Source: Pseudomonas marginalis (GTDB lineage: Bacteria > Pseudomonadota > Gammaproteobacteria > Pseudomonadales > Pseudomonadaceae). Taken from it: DNA of 64,000 nt. The stretch is from positions 1 to 64,000 of the forward strand of contig NZ_LKEG01000057.1 of NCBI RefSeq assembly GCF_001645105.1, given 5' to 3'. Shown in pieces: positions 8,495-17,443 of this stretch (position 1 is its first letter; every line of letters starts with the position of its first letter). A program made the position numbers and the translations under genes. The notes beneath the pieces were generated by a model. The model had not been told where the DNA came from. It saw only the letters and a program-made list of their open reading frames with translations, and did not search any database.

Positions 8495-9583
8495 GATCGG
8501 TTCGATCTGCGCCGCAAACACTTCGCGAAACCGCTCCATCTCCCGCTTGTTCCCTACTGTCACCCGCACCCACTGCGGCCAGTCTTTCCACACCCGCCCG
8601 ATCAGCACGCCTTGCGCGGCCAGTTTCTCGATCACCTGCGCCGCCGGTTGTTTCACGTCGATCATGAAACAGTTCGCCTGGGAGGCCGTGCAGGTGAACC
8701 CACGCCCTTTCAGCCAGGCGACCGTCTCGTCGCGCAGTTGGTTATTGAGCGCCTTGCGTTGCGGCAGCAGTTTCACATCTTCAAGGCTGGCGAGGCCGCC
8801 AAGCAGGGTACAGCCCGCCGGGACGTTGTCGCCGCCAAACACGGCCAGCCGCTCCAACAGCGCCGGGTGGCCGATCGCCAAGCCCAAGCGAGCGCCGGCC
8901 ATGCCGTAGATTTTCGAGAAGGTGCGCAGCACCAGCAGGTCGTCGTGGTCCTTGACCCAACTGACGACGCTGGGCACGTCGGCGAAGTCGATATAGGCCT
9001 CGTCCACCACCAGCACGCTGCCTTTGGGTTTATCCGCCAAGGCTTGGCGGATGGCGTCGATGGGAGTCACGGTGCCCGTGGGGTTGTTGGGGTTGCACAG
9101 GTAGAGCATGCCGGCCTGTGGATCGGCGGCGAGCATGGCCGGGATGTCGTGGGCGTGGTCGGCGTTCAGGCTGACCTCCTTCACCGGCGCCCTGCTCGAC
9201 TCGGCGGCCTGGCGCGGCACTTCGTAAGACGGCGTGGGCATTACCAGGCCGCGGGTTTCGCTGGTGAATGCCAGCACGGCATAACGCAACGCGGCCATCG
9301 AGCCTGCGAAAACGGCCACTTGCTCCTCGGCAATGCCTTGCTGCTGGGCAAACAACCCGGCCAGGGCGTACATGTGTTTGTAGGGATAACGCCCGGACGT
9401 GGCGATCCCATGCTGCATTGCGTCACGGGCGGCGCGTGAGGGCCCGTAGGGGCTTTCGTTGTAGTTGAGCAGCACCTTATCAGTCTTGGTCGGCGGTGGG
9501 CTGGCAACGGCCCAATCCAAGCGCCCCAGCAGTGGCAGGGCTGCGCCCAGGGCGAGAAGAGACCGGCGACTGACGGTGACCAT
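8489..9583 (-). CDS. Tat-exported HisC-like aminotransferase
   Basis: The 364-aa product is a fold-type I aminotransferase of the histidinol-phosphate aminotransferase group: LCNPNNPTGT at 162-171, DEAYIDF at 194-200, and the PLP lysine K224 in TFSKIYGMAGARLG. Unusually it begins with a twin-arginine signal (SRRSLLALGAALPLLG) and a predicted cleavage region near AVASPPP, so the enzyme should be folded with PLP in the cytoplasm and exported to the periplasm. That excludes a role in histidine synthesis. A precedent for a Tat-exported PLP enzyme in fluorescent pseudomonads is PvdN of pyoverdine maturation. The gene is monocistronic; its substrate is unknown. Confidence 0.87.
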   Translation of the reverse strand: MVTVSRRSLLALGAALPLLGRLDWAVASPPPTKTDKVLLNYNESPYGPSRAARDAMQHGIATSGRYPYKHMYALAGLFAQQQGIAEEQVAVFAGSMAALRYAVLAFTSETRGLVMPTPSYEVPRQAAESSRAPVKEVSLNADHAHDIPAMLAADPQAGMLYLCNPNNPTGTVTPIDAIRQALADKPKGSVLVVDEAYIDFADVPSVVSWVKDHDDLLVLRTFSKIYGMAGARLGLAIGHPALLERLAVFGGDNVPAGCTLLGGLASLEDVKLLPQRKALNNQLRDETVAWLKGRGFTCTASQANCFMIDVKQPAAQVIEKLAAQGVLIGRVWKDWPQWVRVTVGNKREMERFREVFAAQIEPIN

Positions 9584-9691
9584 AGGGCTACTCCTTGTAA
9601 AGACGTCCTTGTAGACGGGTGATGGATTCGCACAACTCGTACAGAGGGGTATGACGAGATAAACCTGCGCAGATTTAAACCCGCGCCCAAG

Positions 9692-9728
9692 AAAAAGCCC
9701 CGCGCTTCTCTCGAAGGCGGGGCTTTTT
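9692..9728 (-). terminator. Terminator of the cyo operon
   Basis: AAAAAGCCCCGC (9692-9703) and GCGGGGCTTTTT (9717-9728) form a perfect 12-bp stem 15 bp after cyoE. The A- and T-runs make it functional in either direction. Confidence 0.85.
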
Positions 9729-9742
9729 CACTGCCAGACCAC

Positions 9743-10630
9743 TCAGTGAGCGTAGGTCAGCAACAGCTCTTTCGGCACTTGGAAATCCAGGGACATCATC
9801 ACGCTGAGCGCGGTGATGGTGAAGATCGAGAACACGAACAGCTTGCGGGCCCAGACGGTGTCGTCCACCGCCTTGTAGCCGGTCCAGGCCATGTACAACC
9901 AGTACATGCCCATGGCCGCCGCGACGGCGAGGTAGCTCATGCCGGCGTAGCCACTGAAGGTCAACATCAAGGTCGCCACGAGGAAGGCCAGGATGTACAG
10001 CAGGATGTGTTTCTTGGCGACCTGGATGCCACGCTTGACCGGCAATACCGGAATCGACGCAGCCAGGTAGTCGTTGAAACGGAAGATCGCGATGGCGTAG
10101 GAATGCGGCATCTGCCACAGGCTGAACATCACCAGCAGCACCAGCGCAGCCATGTCGAAGCTATTGGTCACAGCCACATAACCAATCACCGGCGGCATCG
10201 CCCCCGACAGACTGCCCACCAGCGTGCCGTGAACCGACTTGCGCTTGAGGTACAGGCTGTAGAGGCCGACGTAGATGACAAAGCCGATCACGGCAAACAA
10301 CGCCGCCAACGGATTGGCCACCTTGTACAACAACACCACGCCGGCAACACCCAGGACGGTCGCGAAGATCAGTGCCAGCTTCAGGGAGATCAGTCCCTGG
10401 ACCAGCACGCGATTCTTGGTGCGCTCCATCTTGATGTCGATGTCGCGGTCGATGCAGTTGTTGAATACACAACCGGAAGCTACCACCAGGGACGTACCGA
10501 TCATCGCAGCCAGGAAGATGGCCAGATCGACATGTCCCTGGGAGGCCAGGAAGAAACCGCCCGCCACAGAAAGCACGTTACCGAAAATGATCCCCGGTTT
10601 GGTGATTTGGATAAAGTGCTTAAGCGACAT
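9743..10630 (-). CDS. cyoE: Protohaem IX farnesyltransferase
   Basis: CyoE (295 aa) converts haem B to haem O by adding a farnesyl group, giving the cofactor of the cytochrome bo3 oxidase encoded just upstream. It is an integral membrane UbiA-family prenyltransferase. The first allylic-diphosphate motif is NNCIDRDIDIKMERT near residues 58-72, and the second conserved region is around DYLAASIPVLPV (192-203). About eight or nine membrane segments are evident. It is the last gene of the operon, 11 bp after cyoD, and is followed by a strong terminator. Confidence 0.95.
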   Translation of the reverse strand: MSLKHFIQITKPGIIFGNVLSVAGGFFLASQGHVDLAIFLAAMIGTSLVVASGCVFNNCIDRDIDIKMERTKNRVLVQGLISLKLALIFATVLGVAGVVLLYKVANPLAALFAVIGFVIYVGLYSLYLKRKSVHGTLVGSLSGAMPPVIGYVAVTNSFDMAALVLLVMFSLWQMPHSYAIAIFRFNDYLAASIPVLPVKRGIQVAKKHILLYILAFLVATLMLTFSGYAGMSYLAVAAAMGMYWLYMAWTGYKAVDDTVWARKLFVFSIFTITALSVMMSLDFQVPKELLLTYAH

Positions 10631-10641
10631 CGGGTCTTACC

Positions 10642-10983
10642 TCACTTCGCCATCATGAACGTATGGATGCTGAACATGATCCATATCGACAGGCCAACCA
10701 GCAGCAGGATTACTAAGCCTGCGAACACGAACGCAATCACGTTATCGCGCTGCTCTTTAGAGCGGTCCAAGTGCAGGAAGTACACCAGGTGAACCAGCAC
10801 CTGAATCACCGCGAACGCCAGTACGATCATCAAGGTGATCGACTTCGGCAGGGTCGGGTACATCACCAGACCGAACGGGATGAGCGTCAGGATTACCGAC
10901 AGGATGAAGCCGATAGCGTAAGACTTAACGCTGCCGTGGCTCGCATCATGGCTGTCATGGTCATGGGAGTGTGCATTAGCCAT
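10642..10983 (-). CDS. cyoD: Cytochrome bo3 ubiquinol oxidase subunit IV
   Basis: CyoD (113 aa) is the small accessory subunit of the bo3 quinol oxidase, which helps assembly of the haem-copper centre in subunit I. A His-rich N-terminus (MANAHSHDHDSHDASHG) is followed by three membrane helices, the expected topology, with VHLVYFLHLDRS (about 66-77) as the family signature. Its start overlaps the cyoC stop by one base, indicating translational coupling. Confidence 0.95.
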   Translation of the reverse strand: MANAHSHDHDSHDASHGSVKSYAIGFILSVILTLIPFGLVMYPTLPKSITLMIVLAFAVIQVLVHLVYFLHLDRSKEQRDNVIAFVFAGLVILLLVGLSIWIMFSIHTFMMAK

Positions 10984-11609
10984 TACAGAGTCCCCATCAG
11001 GTAAACAACGGTGAAGACGCAGATCCAGACCACGTCCAGGAAGTGCCAGAACAGGCTCAGGCAGCTCAGGCGAGTCTTGTTGGTGTTGGTCAGGCCGTGT
11101 TTATTGACCTGATACATCATCACCGCCATCCACAGCAGGCCGGCCGTTACGTGCAGACCGTGGGTGCCGACCAGCGTGAAGAACGCCGACAGGAAACCGG
11201 AACGGTGCGGGCCGTAGCCTTCGGAGATCAGCAGGTGGAACTCGTTGATCTCCATGCCGATGAAGCCCAGGCCGAACAGGAAGGTCAGTGCCAACCAGCT
11301 CAGTACGCCTTTTTTGTTGCCCTTGTAGAAGGCCAACATGGCGAAGCCGTAGGTGATCGAACTGAACAACAGCAAGGCAGTTTCGCCGAGCACGTAAGGC
11401 AGTTCGAAGATGTCGTGGCCCGACGGGCCACCCGCTACGTTGTTTACCAGTACCGCGTACACCGCGAAGATCGACGCAAACAAGATGCAGTCGGTCATCA
11501 GGTAGAGCCAGAAACCGAAAACGGTCATCGGCCCCGAGTCGTGGTGATGGTCATCGTGCCCATGGTCATCGACATGGGCGTGTCCAGCATTGGTCACTAA
11601 GTTCGACAT
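10983..11609 (-). CDS. cyoC: Cytochrome bo3 ubiquinol oxidase subunit III
   Basis: CyoC (208 aa) is subunit III of the proton-pumping bo3 oxidase, with five membrane helices. Family marks include FGFWLYLMTDCILFASIFA near 31-49, GFLSAFFTLVGTHGLHVTAG near 136-155 and the FWHFLDVVWICVFT signature close to the C-terminus. A His/Asp-rich N-terminus (HAHVDDHGHDDHHH) may bind metal; a similar stretch begins CyoD. It starts three bases after the cyoB stop. Confidence 0.95.
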   Translation of the reverse strand: MSNLVTNAGHAHVDDHGHDDHHHDSGPMTVFGFWLYLMTDCILFASIFAVYAVLVNNVAGGPSGHDIFELPYVLGETALLLFSSITYGFAMLAFYKGNKKGVLSWLALTFLFGLGFIGMEINEFHLLISEGYGPHRSGFLSAFFTLVGTHGLHVTAGLLWMAVMMYQVNKHGLTNTNKTRLSCLSLFWHFLDVVWICVFTVVYLMGTL

Positions 11610-11612
11610 GGT

Positions 11613-13631
11613 TTAAGCCTGTTCCAACGAGGTTTCTACACGGTTGGCCGGGATTTTCTTCTCGGCGACCAGGCGAGCGTGTTGCTCGGCTTCGATGCGT
11701 TCGATCGTTTCGACCGGCACCATGTAGCCTTGATCATCACGTGCAGCGTGGACGATGAAGTAACCGATGGTGCCCACCAGGCCCACGATCGCCAGCCACC
11801 AGATGTGCCAGATCATCGCGAAACCGAACACGGTCAACAGCGCACCCATCACCACGCCAGTGGCGGTGTTGTTTGGCATGTGGATCGGTTCGTAGTGCTT
11901 AGGACGCTGGTACGCAGTACCGTCTTCCTTGGCTTCGGTGAACGCATCAATGGTGTTCGCAGTCGGGATCACGGCGAAGTTGTAGAACGGTGGTGGCGAC
12001 GAGGTCGACCATTCCAGGGTGTGGCCATTCCATGGGTCGCCGGAGTCGCAAGCGTTCTGCTTACGGTCACGGATGCTCACGTACAGCTGGATCAACTGGC
12101 AGGCGATACCCACAGCGATCATGATTGCACCGAACATGGCGACGTACAGGTACGGCACCCACTCAGGGTTGGTGGTGGCGTTCAGACGACGGGTCATGCC
12201 CATGAAGCCCAGTGCATAGAGCGGCATGAACGCGACGAAGAAGCCCGAGATCCAGAACCAGAATGCAGCCTTGCCCCAGCCTTCGTGCAGCTTGAAGCCG
12301 AACGCTTTCGGGAAGTAGAAGCTGAAACCAGCGATGTAACCGAATACCGCACCACCGATGATCACGTTGTGGAAGTGAGCGATCACGAACAGGCTGTTGT
12401 GCAGGACGAAGTCAGCACCCGGGATGGCCAGCAGTACGCCGGTCATGCCGCCAATGGCGAAGGTCACCATGAAGCCCAGGGTCCACAGGACCTGGCTGGT
12501 CATGCGCAGACGGCCGTGGTAGATGGTGAACAGCCAGTTGAATAGCTTCACCCCCGTCGGGATGGAAATCAGCATCGTCGCCAGGCCGAAGAAGGCGTTG
12601 ACGCTGGCCCCCGAACCCATGGTGAAGAAGTGGTGCAGCCACACCATGAAGCCCAGTACGGAGATTGCGCCCGATGCGTAAACCATCGAGTGGTGACCGA
12701 ACAGGCGCTTGCCGGTAAAGGTCGAGATCACTTCGGAGAAGATACCGAACGCTGGCAGGATCAGGATGTACACCTCAGGGTGACCCCATGCCCAGAACAG
12801 GTTCACGTACATCATTGGATTGCCACCAAGTTCGTTGGTGAAAATGTGGAAATCCAGGTAACGGTCAAGCGACAGCAGCGCCATGGTAGCGGCCAGGATC
12901 GGGAACGAAGCCACGATCAGGACGTTGGCCCAGGTGCAGGTCCAGGTGAAGATCGGCATGTCCATCAGTTTCATGCCAGGGGCGCGCATTTTCAGGACGG
13001 TGGCCAGGAAGTTGACCCCCGTCAGTGTCGTCCCGAGTCCTGATAACTGTAGCGCCCAGATGTAGTAGTCCACACCCACGCCAGGGCTGTATTGCAGGCC
13101 CGACAATGGTGGATACGCAACCCAACCGGTCTTGGCGAATTCGCCGACACCAAGGGACACGTTGATCAGCACAACGCCGGAAACCAGCAGCCAGAAGCTC
13201 AGGGAGTTCAGGAACGGGTAGGCAACGTCACGGGCGCCAATCTGCAGCGGCAAGGCAAGGTTCATCAGGCCGGTGAAGAATGGCATCGCCATGAAGATGA
13301 TCATGATCACACCGTGGGCGGTGAAGATCTGGTCATAGTGTTCAGGTGGCAGGTAGCCAGGCGAACCCTCGGTGGCCATGGCCAACTGGGTACGCATCAT
13401 GATGGCGTCGGCAAAACCACGCAGCAGCATGACCATGGCCACGATGACGTACATGACACCGATTTTCTTGTGGTCGACCGACGTCAACCACTCGGTCCAC
13501 AGGTAGGTCCACTTCTTGAAATAAGTGATTGCTGCAAACAGTGCCAGACCACCCAGCGCGATCATGGCGATGGTAATCATCACAATCGGCTCGTGGAACG
13601 GGACCGCATCCCAACTTAATTTACCAAACAT
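11613..13631 (-). CDS. cyoB: Cytochrome bo3 ubiquinol oxidase subunit I
   Basis: CyoB (672 aa) is the catalytic haem-copper subunit, carrying haem b, haem o3 and Cu(B); it reduces oxygen to water and pumps protons. Conserved blocks are the haem ligand region TAHGVIMIIFMAMPFFTG (near 105-122), the Cu(B) motif WAWGHPEVYILILPAFG (near 280-296), the HHFFTMGSG histidine pair (near 333) and FVIAHFHNVIIGG (near 418), with two haem ligands. Length and about 15 membrane segments match the family. It lies three bases after cyoA. Confidence 0.97.
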   Translation of the reverse strand: MFGKLSWDAVPFHEPIVMITIAMIALGGLALFAAITYFKKWTYLWTEWLTSVDHKKIGVMYVIVAMVMLLRGFADAIMMRTQLAMATEGSPGYLPPEHYDQIFTAHGVIMIIFMAMPFFTGLMNLALPLQIGARDVAYPFLNSLSFWLLVSGVVLINVSLGVGEFAKTGWVAYPPLSGLQYSPGVGVDYYIWALQLSGLGTTLTGVNFLATVLKMRAPGMKLMDMPIFTWTCTWANVLIVASFPILAATMALLSLDRYLDFHIFTNELGGNPMMYVNLFWAWGHPEVYILILPAFGIFSEVISTFTGKRLFGHHSMVYASGAISVLGFMVWLHHFFTMGSGASVNAFFGLATMLISIPTGVKLFNWLFTIYHGRLRMTSQVLWTLGFMVTFAIGGMTGVLLAIPGADFVLHNSLFVIAHFHNVIIGGAVFGYIAGFSFYFPKAFGFKLHEGWGKAAFWFWISGFFVAFMPLYALGFMGMTRRLNATTNPEWVPYLYVAMFGAIMIAVGIACQLIQLYVSIRDRKQNACDSGDPWNGHTLEWSTSSPPPFYNFAVIPTANTIDAFTEAKEDGTAYQRPKHYEPIHMPNNTATGVVMGALLTVFGFAMIWHIWWLAIVGLVGTIGYFIVHAARDDQGYMVPVETIERIEAEQHARLVAEKKIPANRVETSLEQA

Positions 13632-13634
13632 CGT

Positions 13635-14576
13635 TTACTCCTCTGCCCCAGCAGTTGAATGCGAGCCCGTGTCAGAACCTTCAACCGCGGCCACTTCTTT
13701 CTTCTCGTGCTTGACCGGCTTGCCTGGTTTCATGCCTTCGTACTTGTCGACGATTTTCTGAAACAGGTTCGGCTCATACGTGGAGTACAGGGCGACTGGG
13801 TTGTTCTGGCTTGGTTTGGTCAGGGCGTCGTATTCAGCTTGATCAAGCTGTTTAGGTGCGGCCTTGACTTCGGCTACCCAGGCGTTGAAATCTTCCTGGC
13901 TCGTCGAGATGGCTTTGAATTTCATGCCGGTGAAGCCAGCGCCGCTGTAGTTCGCGGAGATGCCTTCCATTTCAGCTTTTTCGTTGGCGATCAGGTGCAG
14001 TCGGGTCTGCATGCCTGCCATCGCGTAGATCTGACCGCCCAAGGCAGGGATGAAGAACGAGTTCATCACGGCGTCGGAGGTGATCCGGAAATTAAGCGGG
14101 GTGTTTTCCGGGAAGCGGATCTGGTTAACGGTGGCGATACCCAGGTCCGGGTAGATGAACAGCCACTTCCAGTCCAGCGCGACCACTTCGATGTTGATCG
14201 GCTTGACGTCGGACTCCAGCGGACGGTACGGGTCCAGCTCGTGGGTCGACTTATAGGTGATGTAACCCAGGGCGATGATGATGAGGATCGGAACCAGCCA
14301 CACCGCGATTTCGATCTTGGTGGAGTGCGACCACTTCGGCGCGTAGGTCGCGTTGGTGTTCGACGCGCGGTATTTCCAGGCGAAGGCGAAGGTCATGATG
14401 ATCACAGGCACCACGACCAACAGCATCAGCAGGGTGGCGGTGATGATCAGGTTTCGTTGATCCAGACCGATCTGTCCTTTTGGGTCCATCAAGGTCCACT
14501 TGCAGCCTCCCAGCATTAACATCATGCCCAGCAGCGGCAAAAAGCCTAGTAATCGGGGGTACCTGTTTTTACTCAT
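13635..14576 (-). CDS. cyoA: Cytochrome bo3 ubiquinol oxidase subunit II
   Basis: CyoA (313 aa) is the quinol-oxidase subunit II. It starts with a lipoprotein signal (lipobox LGGC at 22-25), then two membrane helices and a cupredoxin-fold periplasmic domain (VVALDWKWLFIYPD onward). The Cu(A) ligand cluster of cytochrome c oxidases is absent, as expected for a quinol oxidase. The frame stays open to 14630, but ATG 14576 has an AGAGG site seven bases upstream and begins the signal peptide directly. It is the first gene of cyoABCDE. The tail is charged and Ser/Gly-rich. Confidence 0.95.
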   Translation of the reverse strand: MSKNRYPRLLGFLPLLGMMLMLGGCKWTLMDPKGQIGLDQRNLIITATLLMLLVVVPVIIMTFAFAWKYRASNTNATYAPKWSHSTKIEIAVWLVPILIIIALGYITYKSTHELDPYRPLESDVKPINIEVVALDWKWLFIYPDLGIATVNQIRFPENTPLNFRITSDAVMNSFFIPALGGQIYAMAGMQTRLHLIANEKAEMEGISANYSGAGFTGMKFKAISTSQEDFNAWVAEVKAAPKQLDQAEYDALTKPSQNNPVALYSTYEPNLFQKIVDKYEGMKPGKPVKHEKKEVAAVEGSDTGSHSTAGAEE

Positions 14577-15316
14577 CTCACGACCTCTAAAGCAGCTTGC
14601 GCAATGCAGTTGGGTTTTGATCGCCAACACTTCACCCTGCCAAGGGTTGGCATTTCTCTTCGATTGAATAAGAGCCTGCCCGTCACGCCATAACTGTACG
14701 TTTCACGGACCTGCGGTGAGTTCTTATTCGATTTCGTGGTTAAAGGCCTTGTTACAGACCAATTCCATTTGGTGCGGATAGTTGAAAGGCTGCCGGAACC
14801 TTGGGGTCGCACAGAGCCATCCATCTGCCCCTCGACCGCTCCAGTGCTCAAATATTGAACAGCACAGGACATTCAGTGCGGGCGATTGTAGTTAGCTAGC
14901 GATGTATAAACCATGTCTTATAAAGAAATAATTTTTATCGATTACAGCAATAATCCTTCACCATTATTGCAACGGTTCGCGATCTTATCGCGTTCAATTC
15001 TCAACAAAAACCACAAAAATTGCCGTGTTATAGGGCAATCCACCACAGCCCTTACAGCGCGTAAGGGCATGCCAAACCGATGCAACCCCCCATAAAACAA
15101 GGCATTCGGACATCACCGAATCGCTGGTTCGGCGTGAGGTGCGTGGCATTGGCGCAACCACAAACTGACAGCACATCTTGGCCGCTTGATGCAAATTTAA
15201 GCAGCCGTTTGGCCGGTCAGAAACGTCCTGCGGACGCTTCCGTGTGACAACATGTCGCACGCTGCGCGCACCTGAAATTGTCCGGCGTCACGTTCTGTTC
15301 ACAAATCCCCACACGC
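14577..15316. other. Intergenic region upstream of cyoA
   Basis: About 740 bp without a convincing gene. It must contain the cyo promoter on the minus strand, but I could not pick a clear -35/-10 pair or an Anr-type TTGAT-N4-ATCAA box. An AT-rich tract lies at about 14900-15035. The short frames here lack ribosome binding sites. Confidence 0.6.
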
Positions 15317-15318
15317 AA

Positions 15319-15357
15319 AAACGCCCCGGCCTTCCGCTAAGAAAGACCGGGGCGTTT
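15319..15357 (-). terminator. Terminator of dsbB
   Basis: AAACGCCCCGG (15319-15329) and CCGGGGCGTTT (15347-15357) form an 11-bp stem just downstream of the dsbB stop, followed on the minus strand by a T-run. Confidence 0.8.
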
Positions 15358-15368
15358 GGGTGATGGGC

Positions 15369-15875
15369 TCAGGCTGTGTGCTGGCGATTCCGGTAGATGC
15401 CCAGCGGTACCAGGATCACCGTCAGCACGAAGGCGACCAATGCCCACTGCGCCAGGGACAGGCCGAGTACGGGTGGATAAGGGGTACTGCAGAAGCCGTC
15501 GACCTGGAAGCCCAGGGGAAACACCTTGGCCAGGGGCAGGTCATCGACAATCGGTTGCAGCACATCGATGCCGCAGCTCACCTGAGGGAAGAACTGGGTG
15601 TACACATGATGGCCGGCGGCGGCCACCCCGCCGAGGGCGCTGAGTATCACCAGGCCTTCAAACAGCGTGAGGGCGCCTTTGGTGCGCATGGCTGCGCCGA
15701 TGAACGCGAAGATCGCGATCAACAGCAAGGCGTAGCGTTGCAGGATGCACAGCGGGCATGGGGCCTCGCCCAGTACGACCTGCATGTAGAGCGCACCGCC
15801 GATCAGCGCCAGGCAGATGATGCCCAGCAACACCAGAAAGCGCCGCTCCCTGCCTAAACGCAATTCGTCACTCAT
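15369..15875 (-). CDS. dsbB: Disulfide bond formation protein B
   Basis: DsbB (168 aa) is the inner-membrane enzyme that reoxidises periplasmic DsbA and passes electrons to quinone. Four membrane helices are visible. The first periplasmic loop carries PCPLC and the second carries the other redox pair, SCGIDV and GFCSTPYPP. The frame extends upstream to 15920, but the ATG at 15875 (MSDELRLG) gives the normal family length. It follows the cyo region in the same direction as cyoA but has its own terminator. Pseudomonads often have two dsbB paralogues, so numbering cannot be assigned. Confidence 0.92.
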   Translation of the reverse strand: MSDELRLGRERRFLVLLGIICLALIGGALYMQVVLGEAPCPLCILQRYALLLIAIFAFIGAAMRTKGALTLFEGLVILSALGGVAAAGHHVYTQFFPQVSCGIDVLQPIVDDLPLAKVFPLGFQVDGFCSTPYPPVLGLSLAQWALVAFVLTVILVPLGIYRNRQHTA

Positions 15876-15990
15876 CTCCGTTTCCCTTTGCCTGATTATG
15901 GTTGTGGCGTATGGCCGCAAGTTTACACACAGGGAGTGTTTAAACAGAGGGGGTTAACGGGGGATTAATCTGGAGAAATGTTGTGGCGGA

Positions 15991-16104
15991 CCTGTGGCGA
16001 GGGAGCTTGCTCCCGTTGGGCTGCGAAGCGGCCCTAAAAAGATGGGAGCGCTGCGCACTGGAGCGCCAGCCAGGTCCAACGGGAGCAAGCTCCCTCGCCA
16101 CAGG
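15991..16104. repeat. REPIN: paired REP elements with perfect 29-bp arms
   Basis: A 29-base arm (15991-16019, core GTGGCGAGGGAGCTTGC) is repeated as a perfect inverted copy at 16076-16104. The 56 bases between contain secondary GCTGCGAAGCGGCCC-type foldback. It sits in the spacer between dsbB and hmp, 10 bp from the hmp stop. Confidence 0.9.
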
Positions 16105-16114
16105 TTATGTGTAC

Positions 16115-17296
16115 CTATTCCAGGGCCGCCGCTGGGCCGAAGAATTCATAGCGGCTTTGTTTTTCGGGGACACCCAAGGCTTTGAGGTGGCGCTTGATCG
16201 CGGCCATGAAGCCTTTAGGGCCGAGGAAGTAGGCATCGATGTCGCGCTGCTCGGGCAACCAGGCGGCCAGCTGTTCCTGGCTCAGCAGGCCGACGTTGTC
16301 CGCTGCGGGGCTCACGCCGTCGTCTTCGGCGTAGCAGTAGTAACGCTTGAGTTGCGGGTGCTGGGCCGCCAGGGCATCCACCCAGTCGCGGAACGCATGC
16401 ACGGCGCCATTACGTGCGCAGTGGATAAAGTGCACCGGGCGCTCAGTGGCCAAGGCCGCTTCGAGCATCGGCAAGGTCGGCGTGATGCCTACCCCGCCGC
16501 TGATCAGCACCAACGGTTTGTCGCTGGCCGCCAGGGTGAACTCGCCCGACGGTGGGAACAGGTCGATGGTCGCCCCGACGTGCAGTTGGTCGTGCAGGTA
16601 GTTGGACACCCGCCCACCCGCTTCGCGCTTGACGCTGATGCGGTACTGGCCCGCATCGGTAAGGGCCGACAGCGAATAGTTGCGGCGTACTTCTTCACCC
16701 TCCAGCACCAGCTTCATGCCGATGTACTGGCCAGGCGCGGCGGCGAGGACCGGGCCGTTATCCACCGGGGCGAAATAGAAGGAGGTGATTTCAGCACTCT
16801 CCTCCACGCGCTTGACCAGCGTGAACGGCCGCGCACCGCGCCAGCCGCCGGGGGCCTGGGCTTTCTCTTCATAGATCGCCGCCTCGGCGCCAATCAGGAT
16901 ATCCGCCAATTGGCCGTAGGCTGCACCCCAGGCATTCATCACCTCGGGGGTCGCGATCTCGCTGCCGAGCACTTCGGAAATGGCGCGCAGCAGGCAGGCA
17001 CCGACGATCGGGTAGTGCTCCGGCAGGATCTGCAGCGCCACGTGCTTGTTGATGATCTTGGCCACCAAATCGCCAAGCTGGTCCAACTGGTCGATATGCC
17101 GCGCGTACATCAACACGCCGTTGGCCAGGGCGCGAGGTTGGTCGCCGCTCGCCTGGTGCGCCTGGTTAAACAGCGGGCGAACCTCCGGGTACTCAGAGAG
17201 CATCATGCGGTAGAAATGGGTGATCAGCGCTTCGCCACCGCTTTCCAGCAGCGGCACGGTGGATTTGACGATGGCACGGTCTTGGGCACTAAGCAT
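16115..17296 (-). CDS. hmp: Flavohaemoprotein, nitric oxide dioxygenase
   Basis: Hmp (393 aa) oxidises nitric oxide to nitrate using oxygen and NAD(P)H. The N-terminal globin domain (1-140) has the distal tyrosine Y29 (HFYRMM) and proximal haem ligand H85 (NKHVALQILPEHYPIVG). A ferredoxin-reductase module follows, with the FAD site RRNYSLSA near 210 and the NAD site ISGGVGITPTLPM near 270. Length is standard. It is transcribed away from norR, and the spacer holds three NorR sites and a sigma-54-like promoter, so NO-dependent induction by NorR is expected. The start at 17296 follows an AGGAGG-like stretch. Confidence 0.96.
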   Translation of the reverse strand: MLSAQDRAIVKSTVPLLESGGEALITHFYRMMLSEYPEVRPLFNQAHQASGDQPRALANGVLMYARHIDQLDQLGDLVAKIINKHVALQILPEHYPIVGACLLRAISEVLGSEIATPEVMNAWGAAYGQLADILIGAEAAIYEEKAQAPGGWRGARPFTLVKRVEESAEITSFYFAPVDNGPVLAAAPGQYIGMKLVLEGEEVRRNYSLSALTDAGQYRISVKREAGGRVSNYLHDQLHVGATIDLFPPSGEFTLAASDKPLVLISGGVGITPTLPMLEAALATERPVHFIHCARNGAVHAFRDWVDALAAQHPQLKRYYCYAEDDGVSPAADNVGLLSQEQLAAWLPEQRDIDAYFLGPKGFMAAIKRHLKALGVPEKQSRYEFFGPAAALE

Positions 17297-17336
17297 GGGA
17301 GCCTCCTGGGCTTCTTCACTGATTACCCTGACGCAC

Positions 17337-17352
17337 TCAGTATTCGTGCCAA
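17337..17352 (-). promoter_or_regulatory. Candidate sigma-54 promoter of hmp
   Basis: On the minus strand TTGGCACG-AATA-CTGA gives a perfect -24 element (TGGCACG) and an imperfect -12 element (CTGA against the expected TTGC). It lies 41 bp before the hmp start and downstream of the NorR sites, the arrangement used by NorR-activated genes. Confidence 0.55.
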
Positions 17353-17376
17353 CTTATAAACCGATATTTTTCAATG

Positions 17377-17429
17377 GTTTAAATGACTAGTAGTCAATAT
17401 GACTTCCTACGATCTATAGTCATAAGGAC
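17377..17429. promoter_or_regulatory. Three NorR enhancer sites (GT-N7-AC)
   Basis: Three copies of the NorR core are present in 53 bp: GTTTAAATGAC (17377-17387), GTCAATATGAC (17393-17403) and GTCATAAGGAC (17419-17429). The second and third share GTCA at the start and GAC at the end. NorR is known to bind three such sites upstream of its sigma-54 target in E. coli. Their position suits activation of hmp and autoregulation of norR. Confidence 0.8.
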
Positions 17430-17443
17430 TACAAGGAGTCATT

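Noticed and set aside
14913..15095. 60-codon frame upstream of cyoA
   Set aside because: No ribosome binding site; AT-rich promoter-type sequence; composition unlike a protein.
15983..17359. 458-codon open frame opposite hmp
   Set aside because: It is the antisense shadow of hmp in GC-rich DNA; the translation is low-complexity and the hmp protein has all expected motifs.
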